A stretch of DNA of 64,000 bases, taken from Arcticibacterium sp047623945 (GTDB lineage Bacteria; Bacteroidota; Bacteroidia; Cytophagales; Spirosomataceae). The stretch lies in the NCBI GenBank assembly GCA_047623945.1, contig JBLHOT010000013.1, positions 1 through 64,000 of the forward strand, read 5' to 3'. Each line of letters opens with the position of its first letter. The first letter of the stretch is position 1. A model generated the notes under the pieces. The model was not told the origin of the DNA, made no database searches, and saw only the letters and a list, made by a program, of their open reading frames with translations. Positions 7,352 through 15,102 of the stretch are shown here, piece after piece. The translations under genes and the position numbers were made by a program.

Positions 7352-9832
7352 TTATGGTTTCTTCTTCACAGAATAAAATATCATACCTGAGAGAAAAACG
7401 ACGAGTAAAACAGAAGAGATTAAGTCTACAGTATTCCCCTTTTTTACCACATCAGGTTCAAAATGAAATACTATTTCATGATTTCCGGCAGGAATCTTTA
7501 ATCCCCTCAGTACATAATTTATTCTAACATGTGGCGTCTCTATGCCGTCAATATAAGACTTCCAGTCTTTGTTTCCTCGATAGTACATTTCAGAGAAAAC
7601 GGCCAAGCCTTCTTCACTTGAGGAAGATGTATACTTTAGGTCATTTGGTAAATAGGAGGTCAGCTTAATGGAAGAAGAGTCCGAATTAAAGTTGGTCTTT
7701 TCACCCAATTGATCTTTAAATCGAGAATCTACTACGGCTTTTTTTGAGACGTTTAAATCTGCTAGGATAGTCATCTCTTCATTGGCAGAGTTTGCGTAAG
7801 TTAATGAATCCACAAACCAAGCATTTCCTAGGGCTCCGGGGTTAAGTTGTGCTTGCAATCCGTTTTCACCATTAACGATAAAATATTTGGTGTTCATCAT
7901 GTTGAGGATTGGCATATTAAGCCTTCCTTCCTTAATTAGGGCGTGCTCATAAAGCTCCTGGGCACTCTTTAATTTAGCACCATGATAGCCACCAATAGAT
8001 TTATGGTAATAAGACTCTTTGGCACTAGACCAGAATCCGATAGTAGTATTAAGTACTCTGAAATTAGGGTCCGTATCTGCTAAAATTTGTGCGTCGGCGG
8101 CAGATTGTGGAAATTGAGTGGCAGCATTATTGTTCCGATTGAATTTAAAGTCCTCATCATTGAAATAACGCTTATCTACCTGCCAAATATCTACTGTAAC
8201 CAATAGTAGCATGACTATGGCAAAAACAGTCGCATTGACTTTTTTCTTTATAAAGACAAAAACGAGTCCTGCGGACAATAAAATAAAAATTAAACTTCGA
8301 AGAGCGTCCTGTTTCGCTAGAGTTTCTCGGTCTTCTAAAAGAGCACTGTATAATCCATTTGCTGCTTGAGTATTATCGCCAAATGATCTTTTCATGTTTT
8401 CTACAAAAGCGGCGTCTTTTAAGGAGGTAAAGTCAAAGAATACTCCCGGCAAAATGGCTATGAGCAAACAGATGCCCCCCGTTATTCCAAAAGAAATTAG
8501 TAAAGGTTTCTTTAGTTCGTCAAATGTTTTTTGAGTTTTTAGGAGCTCAGCTATTCCTAATCCTGCTATGGCCACTACAAATAATTGCATAAGCGAAACT
8601 CCCATATTGACCGACCTAAATTTATTATAGAAAGGCATATGGTCAAACATGAAATAACCGAAAATCTTGAAATTATCTCCCCAAGAAATAAAGAGTAACA
8701 GAATAGTACAGGCCAACAGCGGATACTTGAATCTACTTTTACTTATTAATAGGGCTAAGAGAAATAAGAAGCACAAAATCGCTCCTAAATAAGCAGGACC
8801 AGACACAAAAATCTGGTCACCCCAGTAACTCGGAAGGCTCGGCAAAAATTGATTAATATTTCCAGAGGCCATGCCCAAGCCTGCTAAATAACTAGCAGAA
8901 GCTGAGTTTTTAGGCAGTGTACCACTCGATGACCCTCCCGAAAATTCAGGAATCAAAAAAGTGAAAGACTCCACTTTCCCATAACTCCAAGAAAACGCAT
9001 AATCTTTAGATAGTCCGGCGGCAGTAGAATTGGCATTTGGTGTTTCAAGCGTAAGTTCAGACGTTCCCCGAATCGTTTCTTTACCAAACTCTAATGTACT
9101 CATAAGTCTGCCGGCCTGTGTCGTAGAAGCCAATAATCCGCCTATGCCTATGAGAATGAGGTTAATAAAAAAAGTTCTTAATACACCCTCTTTGTAAGCG
9201 TAATATAAAAGAAAGCCAGTAAAAACAACACAGGCCAAAAGTAGATAATATGTAATCTGCAAGTGGTTAGAATTGACTTCAAAGCCGAGACCAATGGAAA
9301 AGGCAAGGACGGCCCAAAGTTTTTGATTTTTGTAGGCGTAAATGATTCCAGCCAGAACCATTGGGGAAAATGCCAAGGCTTGAATCTTAGATGAGTGCCC
9401 GGCCTCTAAATACAGAATGGTGAGCGTGCAAAAAGTGTATCCAATGGCACCCATTGCAGCGATCCATCTATTTTTCTGGAGAGCCATGAGTAAAATGTAG
9501 GCCCCTATCAAGGCCAAAAAAATATCGTTTGCTGCGAAACTTCCAGGAAAGGGACGAGTGAATGGCCTAACATAAGAAAAAACGCCATTAGGAAAGTCAG
9601 ACGAAATTAAGTATGTAGGCATCCCTCCAAAGGCACTGTTGGTCCACCATGGTAACTCACCAAACTTGTCTTTATAATCCATAGACTCTTTGGCTAAGCC
9701 TAAGGATTGAACCGGGTCATTTGGAATAAGCATTTTATTCTTAAGAACGGGGCTGCAATAAACCAATGTCACAACAGCAAACCCTAGTACAAACAGAAAG
9801 TCTGGAAGTGCTTTTTTAAAATATATTTTCAT
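7352..9832 (-). CDS. YfhO family multi-spanning membrane protein
   Basis: 826-residue polytopic protein. It has an N-terminal helix, a periplasmic loop with PNDPVQSLGLAKESMDY, a dozen or so hydrophobic helices, a long soluble region (about 560-790) and a final helix before a KKKP tail. This matches the YfhO family of GT-C-like membrane proteins. In Bacillus a family member glycosylates lipoteichoic acid; the Bacteroidota versions are uncharacterised. By position at the head of the glycan operon, it may use a polyprenyl-phosphate sugar to modify a periplasmic acceptor, which is inference. The length fits the family, and no frameshift is seen. Confidence 0.8.
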   Translation of the reverse strand: MKIYFKKALPDFLFVLGFAVVTLVYCSPVLKNKMLIPNDPVQSLGLAKESMDYKDKFGELPWWTNSAFGGMPTYLISSDFPNGVFSYVRPFTRPFPGSFAANDIFLALIGAYILLMALQKNRWIAAMGAIGYTFCTLTILYLEAGHSSKIQALAFSPMVLAGIIYAYKNQKLWAVLAFSIGLGFEVNSNHLQITYYLLLACVVFTGFLLYYAYKEGVLRTFFINLILIGIGGLLASTTQAGRLMSTLEFGKETIRGTSELTLETPNANSTAAGLSKDYAFSWSYGKVESFTFLIPEFSGGSSSGTLPKNSASASYLAGLGMASGNINQFLPSLPSYWGDQIFVSGPAYLGAILCFLFLLALLISKSRFKYPLLACTILLLFISWGDNFKIFGYFMFDHMPFYNKFRSVNMGVSLMQLFVVAIAGLGIAELLKTQKTFDELKKPLLISFGITGGICLLIAILPGVFFDFTSLKDAAFVENMKRSFGDNTQAANGLYSALLEDRETLAKQDALRSLIFILLSAGLVFVFIKKKVNATVFAIVMLLLVTVDIWQVDKRYFNDEDFKFNRNNNAATQFPQSAADAQILADTDPNFRVLNTTIGFWSSAKESYYHKSIGGYHGAKLKSAQELYEHALIKEGRLNMPILNMMNTKYFIVNGENGLQAQLNPGALGNAWFVDSLTYANSANEEMTILADLNVSKKAVVDSRFKDQLGEKTNFNSDSSSIKLTSYLPNDLKYTSSSSEEGLAVFSEMYYRGNKDWKSYIDGIETPHVRINYVLRGLKIPAGNHEIVFHFEPDVVKKGNTVDLISSVLLVVFLSGMIFYSVKKKP

Positions 9833-9918
9833 TCTTTTCTCTTTAGAATATATCTCAAGTGAGTCAAAACTTGAAATAGGACAGGAAATTATGTCGTTTT
9901 TTGAATTGTTAAGAAAGC

Positions 9919-9944
9919 ATAAGGGCTTTTCAGAAAACCCTTAT
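9919..9944. promoter_or_regulatory. hairpin in divergent leader region
   Basis: An inverted repeat with arms ATAAGGG (9919-9925) and CCCTTAT (9938-9944) encloses a T4/A4 inner stem with one bulged C. It lies between the divergently transcribed YfhO-like gene and the PQQ dehydrogenase gene. It could be a leader hairpin or an operator for either gene. No clear U-tract makes it a strong terminator. Confidence 0.35.
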
Positions 9945-10031
9945 ATTTATCCAAAGCTATGAAATTGATTTTATTTAACCATTTATACTCAAACACAGTA
10001 TCATTTTTTGACTGAATTTGACCTTAATTCT

Positions 10032-12155
10032 ATGAAAAACCTTATTAAAACGCTAGGACTTCTTCTATTTCTAAGTTCATGTGCCACGGATGAAGTCATT
10101 GATTATTCTAAATGGACCAATTATGCTGGAACTAAAGATGGAGCCAGATATTCATCCTTGACGGAGATTACTCCGGAGAATGTCAAAGGATTACAAGTAG
10201 CATGGGAGTTTAAAACGGGAGACATGACAGAGAACTCTCAGATTCAGTGCCAGCCCATAATCATAGATAGTATGATGTACGTCACCACGCCAAAGCTAAG
10301 TTTGGTGGCCCTACACGTCGGCACAGGAAAAGAGATTTGGAGGTTTGACCCCTTCCAAGTCTTAGGGGGAGAGAACTCTTGGGCGGGCCTGAATAGAGGA
10401 GTTACCTATTATGAAGAAGAAGGATACAAACGGATTCTCTTTTGTGCTGGAAGCTTTATACTGTCAGTAGATGCACAGACGGGAAAACCAGATCGAGAAT
10501 TTGGAGATAAAGGAAAGGTTGATCTGCAAAAAGGATTATCCAAAAATCCAGACGACAAGTTTCTGTTGACTTCTAATACGCCAGGGATTATTTATAAAGA
10601 GAATATTATAATAGGAATGCGTCTTTCTGAAGGGCTTGACGCAGCTCCTGGTCATGTTAGGGCATACAATGTTAAAACAGGAGAGCAGGAGTGGATTTTT
10701 CATACGATACCGCAGAAAGGCGAATTAGGATATGATACTTGGGATAGCACATATATTGATAAAATAGGTGGAGCAAATAATTGGTCTGGCCTGTCTTTAG
10801 ATGAAAAAAGAGGGATGGTTTATGTTCCAACGGGCTCTGCTACGTATGATTTTTGGGGTGGGTATAGATTGGGCGACAATCTTTTTGCAAATAGCTTAAT
10901 CGCCTTGGACGCCGATACGGGGGAAAGGGTTTGGCATTATCAGGTTGTTCATCATGATGTTTGGGACAGAGATTTACCTGCAACTCCGAATTTGGTTACC
11001 ATCAAAAAAGAGGGGAAAGAAATTGACGCGGTGGCCCAAATAACGAAACATGGCTTTGTCTTTATGTTTGATAGGGAGTCGGGAGAACCTATTTTCCCTA
11101 TTGACGAAAAGCCAATTATTCAAAACAATATGGAGGGCGATCAAACGTCCGCCACACAGCCAACACCTCGTCTGCCTGAGCCCTTTGCCAGACAATATTT
11201 AACTGAAAAGGATATTTTGAATATAACTCCTGAACTAGCTGAAGAAGCAAATGGGATGATGGAGGATGTAGAATATGGTGATTTATGGTTATCTCCAAGT
11301 CAAGAAAGGCCGTTTTTGCTTTTACCGGGTTTTGACGGAGGAGGAGAATGGGGAGGAGCCGCAGTAGATCAAGAAAGTGGAATAATGTATGTCAATTCCA
11401 GTGAAATGCCTTGGTTGGTAGAAATGATACCAAATGAGGCTGCAAAACTAAAAAAAGGAGAAATAAGAGGCAGTAGTATTTATGCCAACAACTGTGCAAA
11501 CTGCCACGGGGCAGATAGAGAAGGAAATACTTCTGCTTTCCCTTCGCTTATTGATTTGAATAAAAAATTTGACACTAATGATGTACAAAGTCTATTGAAA
11601 ACGGGAAGGGGTGGAATGCCCGCTTTTGCACATCTGCCTCAGGTAGAAAGAGATGCCTTGGTGGCTTTTCTTTTGAATCAAAAAAGCAGTAGTGATAAAA
11701 AAGAACTAAGTGGAGGAAAGGAAAAGTTGATTTCTCCTTATTTAATGAACGGTTACAGAAGGTTTTTAACCAAAGAAGGATATCCAGTTATTAATCCTCC
11801 ATGGGGAAATCTAAATGCTATCGACCTAAATACTGGAAAAATTCTATGGAAAACGGTTTTAGGAGAATTTCCAGAGTTGACAGAAAAAGGAATTCCAATT
11901 ACTGGTAGAGAAGGCTATGGCGGACCGGTAGTAACTAAAGGAGGCTTAGTTTTTATTGGAGCTACTGAAGATGAAATGTTCAGGGCATTTGACAAAAAAA
12001 CGGGTGAAATCCTGTGGCAAACTAAACTTCCGGCAGGTGGGCATGCTACACCTTCAGTGTATGAATGGAAAGGCAAACAATACATAGTTATAGCCTGTGG
12101 AGGAGGAAAGAGTGATAAATCGGGAGATTCTTATGTGGCTTTTGCTTTGCCCTGA
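10032..12155 (+). CDS. PQQ-dependent dehydrogenase with nested cytochrome c domain (lipoprotein)
   Basis: About 707 residues from the ATG at 10032; an upstream in-frame TTG at 10008 would place eight residues before a good lipoprotein signal peptide and is less likely. LLLFLSSC gives a lipobox with Cys17. The beta-propeller resembles quinoprotein glucose/alcohol dehydrogenases: W-x-x-Y/F repeats such as TGKEIWRF and TGERVWHYQ, and HHDVWDRDLPATPNL. A heme-binding CANCHG occurs near residue 488, followed by GRGGMPAF, whose Met is a likely axial ligand. Propeller repeats resume after it (LNTGKILWKT, TGEILWQTK). It should oxidise a sugar or alcohol in the periplasm and pass electrons to the heme. 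No PQQ synthesis genes are nearby. Confidence 0.88.
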   Translation: MKNLIKTLGLLLFLSSCATDEVIDYSKWTNYAGTKDGARYSSLTEITPENVKGLQVAWEFKTGDMTENSQIQCQPIIIDSMMYVTTPKLSLVALHVGTGKEIWRFDPFQVLGGENSWAGLNRGVTYYEEEGYKRILFCAGSFILSVDAQTGKPDREFGDKGKVDLQKGLSKNPDDKFLLTSNTPGIIYKENIIIGMRLSEGLDAAPGHVRAYNVKTGEQEWIFHTIPQKGELGYDTWDSTYIDKIGGANNWSGLSLDEKRGMVYVPTGSATYDFWGGYRLGDNLFANSLIALDADTGERVWHYQVVHHDVWDRDLPATPNLVTIKKEGKEIDAVAQITKHGFVFMFDRESGEPIFPIDEKPIIQNNMEGDQTSATQPTPRLPEPFARQYLTEKDILNITPELAEEANGMMEDVEYGDLWLSPSQERPFLLLPGFDGGGEWGGAAVDQESGIMYVNSSEMPWLVEMIPNEAAKLKKGEIRGSSIYANNCANCHGADREGNTSAFPSLIDLNKKFDTNDVQSLLKTGRGGMPAFAHLPQVERDALVAFLLNQKSSSDKKELSGGKEKLISPYLMNGYRRFLTKEGYPVINPPWGNLNAIDLNTGKILWKTVLGEFPELTEKGIPITGREGYGGPVVTKGGLVFIGATEDEMFRAFDKKTGEILWQTKLPAGGHATPSVYEWKGKQYIVIACGGGKSDKSGDSYVAFALP

Positions 12156-12158
12156 GTG

Positions 12159-12470
12159 CTAGTCCTCCTTAAAAAACCTTTTGAACCCAATACGTCTAAG
12201 CATCTTTTTCTCAAAGGCCCAGAAGAACTTAAATTGACCAAAGAGCCAACCAACCAAGGGCAGCGTCAATTGATAGATTGGAAAGATGAGTAGGATTCTA
12301 AAAAACAAATAAAGAATATAGGGTTCTGTAGTTTCAGCACTTAAACCAAAAAATGCCGTGACAGGCTTAGCTACCCAAGCGGCAAAGGAGCCATTGAGAG
12401 AAAAGACAATGAATATGGCGGCTAATTGCCAGTTTGAAGTAATTCCCCAATGTGATTTAAGTTTTTCCAT
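12159..12470 (-). CDS. small DUF6787-like membrane protein
   Basis: 103 residues, starting MEKLKSHWGITSNWQLAAIF. Two to three hydrophobic segments (about 17-40, 50-72, 75-88) and a basic C-terminus ending RIGFKRFFKED are seen. The pattern of an N-terminal WGI(T/K)SNWQL and a central Phe/Leu-rich helix resembles a small Bacteroidota membrane family, DUF6787, which is sometimes mislabelled as a diacylglyceryl transferase. Function is unknown. It is transcribed alone, ending 3 bp from the PQQ dehydrogenase stop (tail to tail), with its own promoter-like element upstream. Confidence 0.7.
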   Translation of the reverse strand: MEKLKSHWGITSNWQLAAIFIVFSLNGSFAAWVAKPVTAFFGLSAETTEPYILYLFFRILLIFPIYQLTLPLVGWLFGQFKFFWAFEKKMLRRIGFKRFFKED

Positions 12471-12486
12471 AAGTCGTTTTATGCCC

Positions 12487-12514
12487 CAAAATTACCATTT
12501 CCTTTAAAACCCAA
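12487..12514 (-). promoter_or_regulatory. Bacteroidota-type promoter for the small membrane protein
   Basis: On the minus strand, TAATTTTG (12487-12494) fits the -7 consensus TAnnTTTG. A TTG (12512-12514) lies 17 bp upstream as the -33 element. The -7 box is 17 bp from the start codon of the DUF6787-like gene. This is a pattern match only. Confidence 0.45.
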
Positions 12515-12539
12515 ATGCTAAAGCCCCGATTTATATCTT

Positions 12540-12547
12540 TATTTTTG
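12540..12547 (+). promoter_or_regulatory. -7 promoter element before the GtrB-like gene
   Basis: TATTTTTG followed by C matches TAnnTTTG and lies 22 bp before the ATG at 12570. No TTG is seen at the expected -33 spacing, so this is a half match. Confidence 0.4.
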
Positions 12548-12569
12548 CTTCTCATCCTAAACCCAAGCT

Positions 12570-13511
12570 ATGATTTCCATTGTCATACCGATTTATAACG
12601 AAGAAGAAAACCTTCATAATCTGTATTCTAGATTAACCGCGGCAGCTCCTTCATGGAATGAGGGATATGAGTTGGTATTAGTGGATGATGGCTCCGAAGA
12701 TGGTTCTTTAGATATGATGAAGGCTTTTGCTAAAGAAGATTCAAGAGTAAGGATAGTCAAATTATCCAGAAATTTTGGACATCAACCAGCCATTTCTGCT
12801 GGAATACAAGAGGCTAAAGGTGATGCCGTAGTAATAATGGATGGCGACTTACAGGATCCTCCTGAAGAACTTCATCGGTTTTTAGACAAATGGCGTGAGG
12901 GTTATCAGGTAGTTTATGCCATCCGAACAAAAAGAAAAGAGGGCTTTTTTAAAAGAATCGCTTATTCTGCTTTTTATAGAATGTTGGCGGCAATTTCTGA
13001 GATAGACATCCCACTAGATTCGGGGGACTTCTGTGTGATGGACAGGAAAGTCGTAAATGCCATCGTGAAAGAGATGCCGGAGCAAATTAGGTTTGTAAGA
13101 GGGCTAAGAGCCTATGCTGGTTTTAAGCAGGTTGGCGTTAAATATGAACGAGCAGAAAGAGCCGCGGGCGAGGTAAAGTACACCTTTAAGAAGCTAATGG
13201 AGCTGGCATTAGATGGCCTTTTTGGTTTTTCTAATGTACCTCTAAGGTTGGCCACTTATTTTGGATTTGTGATTGCCATTCCTTCTTTTTTTATTGGTAT
13301 TTTCTTTGTCATGGCTAGAATAATAGGTTTTAAGATATTGGGACATACCCCAGCGGAAATCCCTGGAACCACCACTCTAACAGTGGGTATGTTTTTTTTG
13401 GGAGGTGTTACGCTTATCATCTTGGGTATTTTAGGAGAATACATTGGCAGAATTTATATCGAAGTAAAGCGTCGTCCTTTCTTTGTGATAGACGAGGTCA
13501 TTCAAGAATGA
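12570..13511 (+). CDS. GT2 polyprenyl-phosphate glycosyltransferase (GtrB/ArnC-like)
   Basis: 313 residues. The GT2 domain has VIPIYNEEENL at the N-terminus, VDDGSEDGS (38-46) and DGDLQDPPE (91-99). These are followed by two C-terminal transmembrane helices (about 228-255 and 268-295) ending in GEYIGRIYIEVKRRP. This is the standard layout of bactoprenol glucosyltransferase and ArnC-type enzymes, which charge undecaprenyl phosphate with a sugar from a nucleotide donor at the inner membrane. The lipid-linked sugar would be used outside by a GT-C enzyme. Co-directional with the AraC gene 10 bp downstream. Confidence 0.9.
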   Translation: MISIVIPIYNEEENLHNLYSRLTAAAPSWNEGYELVLVDDGSEDGSLDMMKAFAKEDSRVRIVKLSRNFGHQPAISAGIQEAKGDAVVIMDGDLQDPPEELHRFLDKWREGYQVVYAIRTKRKEGFFKRIAYSAFYRMLAAISEIDIPLDSGDFCVMDRKVVNAIVKEMPEQIRFVRGLRAYAGFKQVGVKYERAERAAGEVKYTFKKLMELALDGLFGFSNVPLRLATYFGFVIAIPSFFIGIFFVMARIIGFKILGHTPAEIPGTTTLTVGMFFLGGVTLIILGILGEYIGRIYIEVKRRPFFVIDEVIQE

Positions 13512-13521
13512 TAAATAAGCG

Positions 13522-14385
13522 ATGCTTAGAGTACCCTCAGAAATAGCGGCAGACCAGTTTGAATCACTAAAAATTCAATCTCCAGGATTAAGCCAGGGGC
13601 TTACTTTTGTGGCCTATAGGAGTGATGTTTACCCGTCTAAAAACGAAGTGTTTTTTGAAGAGAATGCCGTCATTTATGTTTTGGAGGGAGAAAAAAAGTT
13701 CACCAACTCAGAGGAAGATGTAAGCGTCAGTAAAGGTGATGTTTTCTTTGTAAGGCGTGGCTATTATCTCATGTCAGAGTCTATAGATGCGTCTTATAAA
13801 AGCCTAGTGTTTTTTCTTGAAGATAAGCTTATCAAGGATTTTGTGAATCAGAATCTTGAACTCTTTCCTGAAGAGAGAAACTCTCAGCCAGATAAATCTA
13901 CGCTGTTGGTGCTACATTCTGATGAAAAATTTGGAAAATTTGCGGAGTCCGTTTTGCCTTATTTTAAGGCAAAGAGTAAATACCTAAACCAGTTTTTAAA
14001 GTTAAAGTTGCACGAGCTTTTGCTCCATCTCATGGAGTTTGATAATAGTAATGAGTTAAGAAATCTTTTGCAACATATTTACAGAGGCGAAAAGGAGGAT
14101 TTAGCGTATTTGATGAAAAACTATTATCTCAAGCCTCTCACTATGATAGAGTTGGCTAGGCTCTCTGGCAGGAGTTTATCGGGCTTTAAGAGAGATTTTC
14201 AACAATTATTCCAAACTTCACCAGCTACTTGGATTCGAAAAAAACGCCTAGATAGAGCGGCGTTTTTATTAAAGAATAGTGACAAAAATGTCTCAGAAAT
14301 AGCAGAGGAGGTGGGCTTTGAAAGTATTTCACATTTTATCAAGCTCTTCAAAGAAACCCACGGAAAAACACCAGCCAAATACTAA
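13522..14385 (+). CDS. AraC family transcriptional regulator
   Basis: 287 residues. The N-terminal part (about 20-130) looks like an ExsA-type cupin sensor domain, with FFEENAVIYVLEGEKKF and VSKGDVFFVRRGYY. The C-terminal part (about 190-287) is a double helix-turn-helix: MIELARLSGRSLSGFKRDF, then KNVSEIAEEVGFESISHFIK and HGKTPAKY, the AraC signature. It probably controls transcription in response to an unknown ligand. It lies 10 bp after the GT2 gene on the same strand and ends 1 bp from the convergent phosphatase gene. Its targets cannot be read from the sequence. Confidence 0.9.
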   Translation: MLRVPSEIAADQFESLKIQSPGLSQGLTFVAYRSDVYPSKNEVFFEENAVIYVLEGEKKFTNSEEDVSVSKGDVFFVRRGYYLMSESIDASYKSLVFFLEDKLIKDFVNQNLELFPEERNSQPDKSTLLVLHSDEKFGKFAESVLPYFKAKSKYLNQFLKLKLHELLLHLMEFDNSNELRNLLQHIYRGEKEDLAYLMKNYYLKPLTMIELARLSGRSLSGFKRDFQQLFQTSPATWIRKKRLDRAAFLLKNSDKNVSEIAEEVGFESISHFIKLFKETHGKTPAKY

Positions 14386-14386
14386 G

Positions 14387-15094
14387 CTATTTCAAGTAGA
14401 GTTCGTCCTCCACCAGATGGATCACTACATTAAACTGGTCTCTAATTAAGCAAAAGGGGATATCTTCACCTCCCAGTGTTTTAAGCCTCTTTAGATGACT
14501 TCCCCTTTGTAAATAGGCAAGCATATCTGATTCAGCAGCTTCATAAGAAGCGATGGCTAAATGTGTGCTATCTTCTAAGTTTTCATGAGTCTCTGCCAAA
14601 GCCTTAACTAATGCACCGGCGAAAAGAATATCCTCTAAGCCAGGTCTACCTTTCCAGCCAGCACAAATTAACACGACGTCTTTCTCTTGAACCAATAAAT
14701 ACTCTGCCGTGGCTTTTAAATTCGAGAAAGACGCTACCAAGACTTCGGCGGCGGTTTCTTTTGCCCGATTGATGGCCAAGGTGCCATTGGTAGTACTCAT
14801 GGCTATCTTTTTGCCTTTAGCGGCTTCCGCCATATAGCTAAAGGGGGAATTATCTAAGTCGAAGCCCTCTATTTTTTGGGCATGCCTTTCGCCTCCTGCG
14901 AGGTATCCTTTGGACTGCCATTCGCGGCATTCTTCTACTTCCAAAACGGGCCTTATGGTCTTCACACCATGGGCCAGGCCGGCCACCATACATGAAGTAG
15001 CCCTGAAAACGTCCACCACAACGGCTATTTTTCCTTCTAAATCATGCTGTGGAATCAATTCAGGGCTAAGGCATACATCAATACTTCTATTCAT
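14387..15094 (-). CDS. comB: 2-phosphosulfolactate phosphatase-like (ComB family)
   Basis: 235 residues from the ATG at 15092-15094; one TTG codon upstream is in frame but unnecessary. VVVDVFRATSCMVAGLAHG near the N-terminus, AMSTTNGTLA and AGWKGRPGLEDILFAGALV are the family signatures of Mg-dependent acid phosphatases. In methanogens these hydrolyse 2-phosphosulfolactate in coenzyme M synthesis. In Bacteroidota the role is uncertain, possibly sulfolactate or sulfonate metabolism. No comA/comC partners are nearby. It lies 8 bp downstream of the reductase-MaoC fusion gene and is probably co-transcribed with it. Confidence 0.85.
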   Translation of the reverse strand: MNRSIDVCLSPELIPQHDLEGKIAVVVDVFRATSCMVAGLAHGVKTIRPVLEVEECREWQSKGYLAGGERHAQKIEGFDLDNSPFSYMAEAAKGKKIAMSTTNGTLAINRAKETAAEVLVASFSNLKATAEYLLVQEKDVVLICAGWKGRPGLEDILFAGALVKALAETHENLEDSTHLAIASYEAAESDMLAYLQRGSHLKRLKTLGGEDIPFCLIRDQFNVVIHLVEDELYLK

Positions 15095-15102
15095 CAATAC
15101 TT

